From the NCBI GenBank assembly GCA_036023115.1, contig JAYKKT010000076.1, positions 248,001 through 312,000 of the forward strand: a stretch of 64,000 nt of DNA, in the 5' to 3' direction. The position numbers and the translations under genes are program-made. Shown here one piece after another: positions 10,372 through 20,254 of this stretch. Under the pieces are notes generated by a model. The model saw nothing but the letters and a program-made list of their open reading frames with translations. It was not told the origin of the DNA and made no database searches. This stretch comes from Brasenia schreberi. Taxonomy: Eukaryota; Streptophyta; Magnoliopsida; Nymphaeales; Cabombaceae. How positions within the stretch are numbered: position 1 is the first letter of the stretch; each line of letters begins with the position of its first letter.

Positions 10372-11328
10372 CCCTCCCCTTTGGGGGCGGGTTTTGAAAG
10401 AAAGAAGGCCCTCACCTCAGCCCAGCCGACTCCACTCTCCAACCTGTCCGCCTACTCCACTCCCCAACTGCTCCACTCTCCACCTGCTCCACCGGCACCA
10501 CCTGCACCGCCACCTTCCCTCTTCCACTCTCCATCATCTCACCCAGCCGGACGCCACCACCTTCATCCAACTGAACCAGCCAAGAGTCCCATCCACTCCC
10601 GGCTTCCCACTTCATCCGCCACCTCTCCCCATTCGGTAAGTACCCTAACTCCATCAAAGCCCTTCTCTTCCACCTCTCCACTCCTAGCCACCTACCCTAC
10701 CCTCATCTCAGCCCTTTTGCCACCACCCTTTTCACTTAGCCGAACCTAGCATAGCCCAAACTACCGGCCATTACCTAGCCATCATATCCCATTCGGCCTT
10801 CCCCTAGGTGTCCCATTCGGCCTTCCCACAAACTCTCCTTTAGGTCCAGTTTTCCCTAAACACTCAACTCCTTAGTGATCCTAAGAACTCACTTGTTCAG
10901 CCCCTCTAAACCTCCACCTTGAGGCGACATCTACTTGCCACCGGCCACCTTTGAGGCGCTTATCCCGTGCCCCACTTGCAGCCGGCCAGCACCTTTGATC
11001 ACCTATCTTCGCGGAGCTCCCGTTTGCAGCCGAAGGCCAAGCCCAAGCTCAAGCAAGACCTCTACGGACCAGCTACTCGTAAGTGCCTAAACTCGGTCCT
11101 TAGTTGTATACTTGCTTGAGATTAAATTTGATACGGGGTTGTAATAACGGAGCATAGTCTCCCCCCGCTTGTAATAACGTGGCTTGGCACAACCACACAC
11201 GTGCACTCTCTTAGTCGTGCACGATTTTGAACACACACGGGCCTAATCAGCCCCTAATACATAAGTGTATATATATACTTTCATTTTCGAAGGGTTTTGT
11301 TTAAGTTGGGTGCGTTGTCTTTCAATTC

Positions 11329-12035
11329 AAGCACTCACACACATTGAGCCTTCGCTCTTAGTGGAAAGACCCATGTAAGGGCCGACCTATACTATTTGGG
11401 TTTCATTTCATGTCGTGTGAGTAAGTCTTTCAATTCAAGCACTCACACACATTGAGCCTTCGCTCTTAGTTGAAAGACCCAAGTAAGGGCCGACCTATAC
11501 TATTTGGGTTTCATTTCATGTCGTGTGAGTAAGTCTTTCAATTCAAGCACTCACACACATTGAGCCTTCGCTCTTAGTTGAAAGACCTAAGTAAGGGCTG
11601 ACCTATACTATTTGGGTTTCATTTCATGTCGTGTGAGTAAGTCTTTCAATTCAAGCACTCTCACACACATTGAGCTTTCGCTCTTATTTGAAAGACCCAA
11701 GTAAGGGCCGACCTATACTATTTGGGTTTCATTTCATGTCGTGTGAGTAAGTCTTTTAATTCAAGCACTTTCACACACATTGAGCCTTCGCTCTTACTCC
11801 CAAGACCTTAGTAAAGGCCTTATTGCAGCTATATTTGGGTTTCATTTATGTCGTATGGGTAGTCTTTCAATTCAAGCACTCTCACACACATTGAGCCTTC
11901 GCTCTTATTCCCAAGACCTTAGTCAAGGCCATACTGCAATTTATATTTGGGTTTAATTTCATGTCGTGTGTGTAAGTCTTTCAATTCAAGCACGCACCCA
12001 CATTGAGCCTTGGCTCTTATTTGCAAGACCCGAGT
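11329..12035 (+). repeat. 108-112 bp tandem array in L3 (about 7 units)
   Basis: Successive ATTGAGC motifs start at 11343, 11451, 11559, 11669, 11779, 11890 and 12002, giving spacings of 108, 108, 110, 110, 111 and 112. Each unit carries a GAGC...GCTC mini inverted repeat and a TTTGGGTTTCATTTCATGTC segment. Copy number varies between LTRs. Confidence 0.92.
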
Positions 12036-12063
12036 AAGGGCTCATATACATAAGCTATATACA

Positions 12064-12160
12064 TATCTCCCTTCGGTTATTTCCCTTCGGTCATTTCCCT
12101 TCGGTTATTTCCCTTCGGTTATTTCCCTTCGGTTATTTCCCTTCTGTTATTTCCCCTTCA
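12064..12160 (+). repeat. 14-bp minisatellite in L3
   Basis: Repeats of TTTCCCTTCGGTTA with a 14-bp period. The unit is shared by all LTRs but copy number varies: two or three in L5, about seven in L11. Confidence 0.85.
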
Positions 12161-12251
12161 GTATTGTCTTTACATTTCGGGTTTTCCCTTTGGAGTAGCG
12201 TGAGTTTGCATTGCATCTACGCCATACCACGAGGTAGGACGCATATCGCAT

Positions 12252-13159
12252 TATGAGATCTGGATAGTGTCCAAGCTTGATCAAATCAAGCACTTGTTCG
12301 AAAAACCCATTCACACGGGTAGATTGGGCAAATGGCAGCTCCTTCTAATGGAGTATGATCTGAAATACCATCACCAGATCTCCATTAAGGGGCAAGCCCT
12401 AGCAGATTACGTGGCTGAATTCCCCTTAGAGGACACATATCCCACTCTTGTTGAAATGCCTGATGAAGGCATATTGCAAAACCATTTTCAAAACCACATT
12501 TTGGCAAATTCTTTCGAAAACCAAGTGTGGAAGATGCACTTCGATGGAGCACGAAACCAACGAGGGGCTGGTGCCGGGATCATCCTAATCTCCCCTGAAA
12601 AGGGCGAGATTCCCATAGCAGTCCGCTTAGATTTCGAATGTTCCAACAACGTAGCTGAGTATGAAGCACTCATACAAGGCTTAAGGATTTCGAAAACTCT
12701 AGGGGCATCATGCATCGAGGTCTTTGGAGATTCGCTCCTTGTCATAAACCAGGTTTTAAAAATTTGGCAAGTACGTAATGAGAAACTACTTCCATATCAC
12801 GAGTTGGCCACTCGATTGGTCCAATCCTTCCAGTCGTGTAAGCTCACACACATAGGAAGAGAGGACAATGGCATCGCCGATGCCCTCTCCTCCTTGGGTT
12901 CAGCCCTGAAGGTCGATCCCATTTCAGGGACCAGATCTTTGGAAATATGGCATGCGCCCCATCCATCCACACACGACTTGGATATTTGCCACAACAACCC
13001 AGAGTCTATTGAAAAACCCTGGTTCTATGACATAAAAGAATTTTTAGAAAATGGGGGATTTGCCGAGAATGCCACATCCAAAGATAAGTAATTCATTCGT
13101 AAGATTTCGACTCGATACACCATTCTGGGTGGGGTCTTATACAAAAAGAGTTTTACCGG
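12252..13159 (+). pseudogene. Element Ec pol, first visible part: degenerate RNase H end and archaeal-type RNase H
   Basis: Pol homology begins at ATGAGATCTGG, inside the RT-linked RNase H (HEIWIVSKL in sister copies), directly after the broken end of L3. gag, protease and RT are missing. The aRNH motifs FDGA, AEYE, GDSL and ADAL are all present. A TAA at 13089-13091 stops the frame. It continues to KKSFTG, where L4 is inserted after ACCGG (13155-13159). The gene resumes in frame with ILLRC at 16479. Confidence 0.9.
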
Positions 13160-15689
13160 TGTAGACGCACGAAAATCCCTGCCTCTTTGCCTCTTTCGTG
13201 GCTTGGAGTGGATCTTCTCGTGTGTCTAAGGCCTATGTATACAAATAGGGCGTGCCAGCTAGCTTACTTAAGCTAGCGAAGATATTTTTATCACTGACTT
13301 CTAAACGTGGCGACTGTGAGCAAGTAAGCTCTTGTCGTCGCAGACCTTCTTGCACCGATGCACAAGGGTCAGTCTGTACGCTTTTGCAAAAATCGAGTTT
13401 TAGAGAGAAAGTCTACGAAGCGGTTCGAGGTGTCTATTTCGGGTCTTTAGGATGCGATTGCATATTTTAGATCATGTGGGTTTGCACGTGCCTAAGTCTT
13501 TTTCTTTTATCCCTTTTCGGGCCACCTAGTTTGTGTGTTATGAACACTCCACTACATGGGCGAATTCGAGCGGGGCTTGCTTTGATGCAATATGCGTGCT
13601 ACCTCGTGGTATGGTGTAGATGCAATGCAAACTCACGCTACTCCAAAGGGAAAACCCGAAATGTAAAGACAATACTGAAGGGAAATAACAGAAGGGAAAT
13701 AACCGAAGGGAAATCACCGAAGGGAGATATGTATATAGCTTATGTATATGAGCCCTTACTCGGGTCTTTGCAAATAAGAGCGAAGGCTCAATGTGGGTGC
13801 GTGCTTGAATTGAAAGACTTACACACATGACATGAAATTAAACCCAAATATAAATTGCAGTATGGCCTTGACTAAGGTCTTGGGAATAAGAGCGAAGGCT
13901 CAATGTGTGTGAAAGTGCTTGAATTAAAAGACTTACTCACACGACATGAAATGAAACCCAAATAGTATAGGTCGGCCCTTACTTGGGTCTTTCAAATAAG
14001 AGCGAAAGCTCAATGTGTGTGAGAGTGCTTGAATTGAAAGACTACCCACACGACATAAATGAAACCCAAATATAACTGCAATAAGGCCTTTACTAAGGTC
14101 TTGGGAGTAAGAGCGAAGGCTCAATGTGTGTGAAAGTGCTTGAATTAAAAGACTTACTCACACGACATGAAATGAAACCCAAATAGTATAGGTCGGCCCT
14201 TACTTGGGTCTTTCAACTAAGAGCGAAAGCTCAATGTGTGTGAGTGCTTGAATTGAAAGACAATGCACCCAACTTAAACAAAACCCTTCTAAAATGAAAG
14301 TATATATATACACTTATGTGTTAGGGGCTGATTAGGCCCGTGTGTGTTCAAAATCGTGCACGACTAAGAGAGTGCACTTGTGTGGTTGTGCCAAGCCACG
14401 TTATTACAAGCGGGGGGAGACTATGCTCCGTTATTACAACCCCGTATCAAATTGAATCTCAAGCAAGTGTACAACTAAAGACCGAGTTTAGACACTTACG
14501 AGTAGCTGGTCCGTAGAGGTCTTGCTTGAGCGTGGACTTGGCCTTGGGCTGCAAACGGGAGCTCCGCGAAGATAGGTGATCAAAGGTGCTGGACGGCTGC
14601 AAGTGGGGCGCGGGATAGGCGCCTCGAAGGTGGCCGGTGGCAAGTAGATGTCGCCTCGAGGTAGGGGGTTTAAAGGGGCTAAATAAGTGGGTTTTTAGGG
14701 TCACTAGGGGAGTTGAGAGTTTAGGGAAGCTGGACCTAAAGGAGGGTTTGTGGGAAGGCCGAATGGGACACCTAGGGGAAGGCCGAATGGAACACCTAGG
14801 GGAAGGCCGAATGGAGTATGATGGCTAGGTAGTGGACGATAGTTTAGGTTATACTAGGTTTGGCTAGGTGCAAAGGGTGGTGGCAAAGGGGCTGAGATGA
14901 GGATAGGGTAGGTGGCTAAGAGTGGAGAGGTGGAAGAGAAGGGCCTTTGATGGAGATTGGGTACTTACCGAATGGGGAGAGGCGGTGGAAGGCAAGGAGA
15001 AGCAGGCGGGCAGGTGGACTCTTGGCTGGTTCGGTTGAGTGAAGGTGGTGGCGTCCGGCTGGGGGAGGTGGTGGTGGATGGAAGAGGGAAGGTGGCGGTG
15101 CAGGTGGAGCTGGTGGAGCAGGCGGAGGTGATGGAGAGTGGTCCTGGCTAGGTGAGGAAGTGGGAGAAGGAGAGGGCCCGGCTGGGTGAGGTGAGGGTTC
15201 CCACTTGAAAAACCCGCCCCCAAGGGGGGGGGTTTAAATAGGGGATGGGTAGGTCGGTTAGGGCTGGGCTGAGGGTAGTGGTTAGGTGGTTTAGGTAGGG
15301 TGGTATGTAGATAAGGTGGGCTGGAAAGGGTTGGGCCAGATATTTTAAAACTAGGGGTTTGGGTAGATTGTGGGCTAAGGGTGGTTTAGGGGTTTAGGGC
15401 TAGGTTAGGTGGTTGGGTTTTAGGGTGAGGTTTAGTGAGCTAGGTTAGGTGATTAGGCTAGGTTTAGGCTAGGATTAGGGAACTTAATCTAGGTTTAGGG
15501 AAGGATTAGGGAAGTGGGTTAGGTGATTAGGTTGGGATTAGGCCGGGATTAGGGAAGTGGGTTAGGTGATTAGGTTGGGATTAGGGGTGGATTAGGGGTT
15601 TAGGCTAGGATTAGTCATTTTGGGTTAGGTTTAGGTGAGGGAGCTCCCTTAGCATGGCCCATAGACCTTGATCACCCCATGTTGGTGCA
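12362..15689 (+). repeat. Duplicated block, copy 2 (matches 1-3327)
   Basis: Same content and order as 1-3327, with one extra G near 14410. Here the surrounding structure is intact (pol, complete solo LTR with both target repeats, pol), so this looks like the source locus and 1-3327 the derived copy. Confidence 0.88.
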
Positions 15690-16473
15690 GCCCTAGGTTA
15701 GGTTTTAGCTAATTACAAGCTTAAACCCACTCAATTAGGCTAACCCACATGATTAAACCCAAACTTGACACACAAGTCAAGCTTAATACAACACTCTTGA
15801 TATTTTTCATCCCCACTCTCTCTCATGCCCAATATCCCACGTGAATTTCAAGTGGGCCCCACCTCCATTTATGAGAAGGTGATGTGGGCCATGGATATGG
15901 ATATTGGATTGGATCTCTGGATCCAAATCCAAATCCAAGTCCACATATGGGTTTGGATTGGAATCTGGATATATATGGTCCAGATCCAATCCAAACTGAA
16001 CTCTGACTCCTTCGAGCTGGGTTCGAAACGGACGATTCGTGCGGGGCCTGACAGCATCAGTACTCCGTCTGCGTTGGGTCTTCGCCAACATAGTCGTCCG
16101 CCTCCGTTTCTGCCTTCCGGAGATGACTTCAAATGCTATTTTGACAAGAACAGGGTCTTGGACGTTCGGGATCCTGGGGGTGTGAATCAGATACAAGAGT
16201 TGCTGCACCGGGCTTGACGTGTGCTCCGGTTCCGGGCTCTTCTTAGCTCTCCTGGTCCTGTCTTGATCAGGCCAAGCCACTTTGGGGTTTCAAAACATGT
16301 TTCGAAAGGGTTTTCAAAAGCCATATCGTATGTTTTTGAAAGATATAGTTGAAAACATATATACAGGGTTGTCTGGAAGGCTCCTGGGATTCCAGACTCA
16401 AAATGGCCCTTTGGGGATGCTTTTACAAAACCAGATGAATTTGAGAAATTCGTGGGATTTCGGGGTGTTTACA
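13160..16473 (-). mobile_element. Solo LTR L4 inserted in Ec pol (target repeat ACCGG)
   Basis: 3314 bp from TGTAGACGC to GGTGTTTACA, flanked by ACCGG at 13155-13159 and 16474-16478. The pol reading frame is interrupted and resumes exactly after the repeat, so this is a real integration. No internal element sequence is present, so the two LTRs recombined to leave one. Orientation is antisense to pol. Contents: tandem array about 13756-14265, TATA complement 15231-15242, telomere-like block about 15350-15640. Confidence 0.95.
15231..15242 (-). promoter_or_regulatory. Candidate TATA box of L4
   Basis: GGTTTAAATAGG on the plus strand, i.e. CCTATTTAAACC in LTR sense, beside the same C/G-rich motif as in the other LTRs. 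It would drive transcription antisense to Ec pol. Confidence 0.6.
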
Positions 16474-17586
16474 ACCGGCATTTTGCTTAGGTGTATCGAC
16501 CTAGAGGAGGCTAGGATAGTGATGCATGAGTTCCACGATGGAGAATGTGGAGGTCATGTTAATGCCAACATGATGGCGATGAAAATACTCAGAGGGGGCT
16601 ATTTTTGGTCCACCCTGAAAAAGGATTGTCACGATCATGTTAGGAAGTGTCATCCGTGTCAAGTGCATGGGCACGCCATTCATATCACTTCATCTGCATT
16701 GCATTCCGTGGTCAGCCGCTGGCCATTTACCATGTGGGCGTTTGACATTGTAGGCCCAATATTTCCAAAGGCCTTGAATGGGCATCGTTTTATTTTAGCA
16801 GCCACGGAGTATTTCTCCAAGTGGGTGGAAGCCATTTCCCTAACCAATGTAATGGGGCAACATGTGGTGGCTTTCATCCGGAGGAATATCTTGGCTCGAT
16901 TTGGGGTTCCACGAGACCTTGTGTCTGATAATGGTACGCCATTCAAGAATGAGCGGATGGTTAAGTTGTGCAACACGTATGGCATAACTCACCACTTCTC
17001 CTCGCCCTACTATCCTTAAGGCAACGGCCAAGCCGAAGCCACAAACAAGACTCTCATTAGTATTATTGAGAAAACCTTAGAGAAGGGTAGGACGTGGCAC
17101 GAGAAGCTGGATGAAGCCTTATGGGCTTATAGGACTTCCATCCGGACTCCCACAAATGCCACACCATTCGAGTTGGTCTATGGCACAAACGCCATTCTTC
17201 CCATTCATACTCAATTGCATTCATTTCATACATCCATAGCACTCGACCTCCCCCTAGAGACGCTTCAGCATGCTAGGATGGCCGAACTAGATTTGCTAGA
17301 TGAAAGGCGACTCCTTGCCATGGATCATGCTCGTGCATACCGGCAAAGGATAGCCCGACATTATAGCAAACACATGAGACCTCGCCACTTTGAAGTGGGA
17401 GATCTGGTCTTGAAAACCATCCACCATCGTGGCCCACACCCCCTAGGCAAGTGGCGCCCCAACTGGGATGGACCCTATGTTTTACGAGCAACCACTACGA
17501 ACAATTCGTATTGGTTGATCGATGTAGAAGGTAGGAATTTAGCAGATCCTATCAATATTCAATACTTAAAGAAGTATCATATGTAG
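16474..17586 (+). pseudogene. Element Ec pol, second part: integrase
   Basis: Resumes as TGILLRC after the ACCGG repeat. It encodes the HHCC zinc finger (HEFHDGECGGH, then CHPC), then AFDIVGP and VSDNG with the first two catalytic Asp residues. A TAA at 17017-17019 replaces CAA of sister copies (YYP-stop-GNGQAEA), so the catalytic Glu lies beyond a stop. The frame then reads to WDGPY and ends at TAG 17584-17586. The integrase is dead. An apparent start at 16282 is inside the flanking LTR and is not meaningful. Confidence 0.93.
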
Positions 17587-18757
17587 GATCTGGATTAAAT
17601 TCCAGTTTTCGAAAATTTTAGAGGGATAGCTGCCCTGAGACAGGTGAATAAGGTGCAAAGGCAAACTCGTGTGACCCTGAGTAAGAGAATTCGCACTTGT
17701 GAAAGAGTGGAGTTTTCAAAATCGTGGTTACATTTCAAAATCCTTCTTCTTACAAAGAAAGGCCTAGTTCAACATAGCAAGATACTTGCAAGTAGTACGT
17801 GCTATTTCTAAATAGGCTGATCTGGAATGGATCGAGTGTATGCTTGGGATAAGTCCTCCCCTCTTCTCTTCTCCTTCCAAAAGGAAAACAAAGGCCCAAA
17901 ACAAAAGGGAATTTCCCATGTAAAGTCTCTTTCCAAAAGAAAGAAACCAGACTTCAAAAAGAAAAATCGATTCTCTTATGAAAAAGAGGGATTAAAGAAA
18001 AAATACTCCCAAAGGGAGACCCTCTATGAAAAAAAGGAAAAAGAGGCCAAAAAGCTCAAAAAGAGCAGTTTTCCGCCTTCTATGCCTTAAACCACGGGAC
18101 GCTTCAGAAGGGACCGTGGTATCTCTTTCCCATTCCTGGCTTATCCCAAGCTAAAGCATGGTTCGTTTCGAGGAATCCTAAAGTAAAAATAGGATTTACT
18201 TACTTGAATTTCATCTTGTTTGAGAATTCGACGTTTCGAGTAAGACGTAGGAATTTGAAATGAAGCTTGTTTTCTTATAAAACCTCCGCTAGATAAGCGA
18301 GTGTTGAGACTCAAACAAGGGCAAGCATGAAGAGCTCGAGATCCTTAGGATCGAGACTCAAGACAGTTGTCCCTTTTGTAAATAGCTTTTGTAAATAAGT
18401 TTTGAAAACCGAACATTGAACAGCATAGGATTTGCTCACTTGGAGCAATAGACCTTGTAAGTCTCTAGAGTTCGACCACATCTGGTCTCTGGGAGGTCGC
18501 CACTCTTGGCACCACACCCGTGTCATCTGCATTCCACGCATGGTACTTGCATGAACATGATCCCATTTTAGGACCAGATTCCATAAGTAAACCCTTTGGC
18601 GTGATATCTCCTCCTACCAGAGTTTGTAAATTGAGATTTTGCTAAAATTGGGACGATCCCATATTCTTCTTGGCTAGATCTAGGGAGACATTAAAAGGGG
18701 TGTTTGTCATCTTTGCCCTTATCCAAATCGATTTGGACAAGGCCAAAGAGGGGCATC
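17587..18757 (+). other. Element Ec: non-coding region between pol and 3' LTR
   Basis: 1171 bp. Contains a lysine-rich sense frame (17827-18090, 87 codons, MDRVYAWDKSS...), a near-palindrome at 18718-18741 and the polypurine tract at the end. No domain recognised in the short frames. Confidence 0.85.
18745..18753 (+). promoter_or_regulatory. Polypurine tract of Ec
   Basis: AAAGAGGGG then CATC, abutting the LTR start at 18758. Confidence 0.88.
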
Positions 18758-19236
18758 TGTAAACACCCCGAAATCCCACGAACTTCTCAAAATTCATCTG
18801 GTTTTATACAAGCAGCCCCAAAGGGCCATTTTCGAGTCTGGAAACCCAGGAGCCTTCTAGACAACCCTGTATATATGTTTTAAACTATATCTTTCAAAAA
18901 CATATGATATGGCTTTTGAAAACCCTTTTAAAACATGTTTTGAAACCCCGAAGCGGCTTGCCCCGATCAAGACAGGACCAGGAGAGCTAAGAAGAGCCCG
19001 GAACCGGAGCACATGTCGAGCCCGGCACAACAACTCTTGTATCTGATTCACACCCCCAGGATCTCGAACGTCCAAGACCCTGTTCTTATCAAAATATCCT
19101 TTGAAGTCATCTCCGGAAGGCAGAAACGGAGGCGGACGACTATGTTGGCGAAGACCCAACGCAGACGGAGTATTGATGCTGTCAGGCCCCGCACGAATCG
19201 TCCGTTTCGAACCCAGCTCGAAGGAGTCAGAGTTCT

Positions 19237-19282
19237 GTTTGGATTGGATCTGGACCATATATATCCAGATTCCAATCCAAAC
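19237..19282. repeat. Long inverted repeat (hairpin) in L5
   Basis: GTTTGGATTGGATCTGGA at 19237-19254 pairs with 19264-19282 (one unpaired T) around a 9-base AT-rich loop. Equivalent hairpins occur in the other LTRs, for example about 9607-9652 and 15952-15998. Confidence 0.85.
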
Positions 19283-19992
19283 CCATATGTGGACTTGGAT
19301 TTGGATTTGGATCTAGAGATCCAATCCAATATCCATATCCATGGCCCACATCACCTTCTCATAAATGGAGGTGGGGCCCACTTGAAATTCACGTGGGATA
19401 TTGGGCATGAGAGAGAGTGGAGATGAAAAATATCAAGAGTGTTGTATTAAGCTTGACTTGTGTGTCAAGTTTGGGTTTAATCATGTGGGTTAGCCTAATT
19501 GAGTGGGTTTAAGCTTGTAATTAGCTAAAACCTAACCTAGGGTTGCACCAACATGGGGTGATCAAGGTCTATGGGCCATGCTAAGGGAGCTCCCTCACCT
19601 AAACCTAACCCAAAATGACTAATCCTAGCCTAAACCCCTAATCCACCCCTAATCCCAACCTAATCACCTAACCCACTTCCCTAATCCCGGCCTAATCCCA
19701 ACCTAATCACCTAACCCACTTCCCTAATCCTTCCCTAAACCTAGACTAATTTCCCTAATCCTAGCCTAAACCTAGCCTAATCACCTAACCTAGCTCACTA
19801 AACCTCACCCTAAAACCCAACCACCTAACCTAGCCCTAAACCCTTAAAACCACCCTTAGCCCACAATCTACCCAAACCCCTACTTTTAAAATATCTGGCC
19901 CAACCCTTTCCAGCCCACCTTATCTACATACCACCCTACCTAAACCACCTAACCACTACCCTCAACCCAGCCCTAACCGACCTACCCATCCC

Positions 19993-20002
19993 CTATTTAA
20001 AC
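19993..20002 (+). promoter_or_regulatory. Candidate TATA box of L5
   Basis: CTATTTAAAC at the conserved LTR position, upstream of the CCCCTTTGGGGGCGGG motif and the C-rich leader. Confidence 0.65.
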
Positions 20003-20248
20003 CCCTCCCCTTTGGGGGCGGGTTTTCAAGCTAGAAGGCCCTCACCTCAGCCCAGCCAGTGCCACTTTCCACCTGCCCGCCTGCTCCACTCTCCACCTGC
20101 TCCACCGGCACCACCTGCACTGCCACCTTCCCTCTTCCACTCTCCATCATCTCACCCAGCCGGACACCACCACCTTCATCCAACCGAACCAGCCAAGAGT
20201 CCCATCCACTCCCGGCTTCCCACTTCATCCGCCACCTCTCCCCATCCG

Positions 20249-20254
20249 GTAAGT
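20249..20254 (+). promoter_or_regulatory. Candidate 5' splice site in the L5 leader
   Basis: GTAAGT about 250 bp downstream of the TATA box, after a C-rich exon-like stretch. A second GTAAGT occurs at 20698-20703 after TTTGCAG and TTGCAG acceptor-like motifs. Inferred only from motifs and their conservation in other LTRs. Confidence 0.4.

Larger units (their letters stand above)
9127..12251 (+). mobile_element. LTR L3: 3' LTR of Ed, 3' end deleted
   Basis: Starts TGTAAACACC after the polypurine tract and runs through the hairpin block (about 9607-9652), telomere-like block, TATA box, leader, tandem array and 14-bp repeats. It stops in GACGCATATCGCA, about 440 bp before the expected GCGTCTACA end, and passes into pol sequence of Ec. 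There is no target-site repeat at this edge, so it is a deletion junction rather than an integration boundary. Confidence 0.9.

Noticed and set aside
10381..10749. Proline/serine-rich frames just downstream of LTR TATA boxes (also 20012-20350, 38918-38409 and others)
   Set aside because: They begin at TTG or GTG rather than ATG, are low complexity from C-rich leader DNA, and overlap in several phases. Better explained as untranslated leader.
11329..12035. CRISPR-like array
   Set aside because: The units are head-to-tail tandem repeats with no unique spacers, inside a plant LTR, and no cas genes are present.
16282..17019. 245-codon frame starting in L4 and running into integrase
   Set aside because: Chance read-through from the LTR U3 end into pol; the start is in LTR sequence and the frame ends at the integrase nonsense codon.
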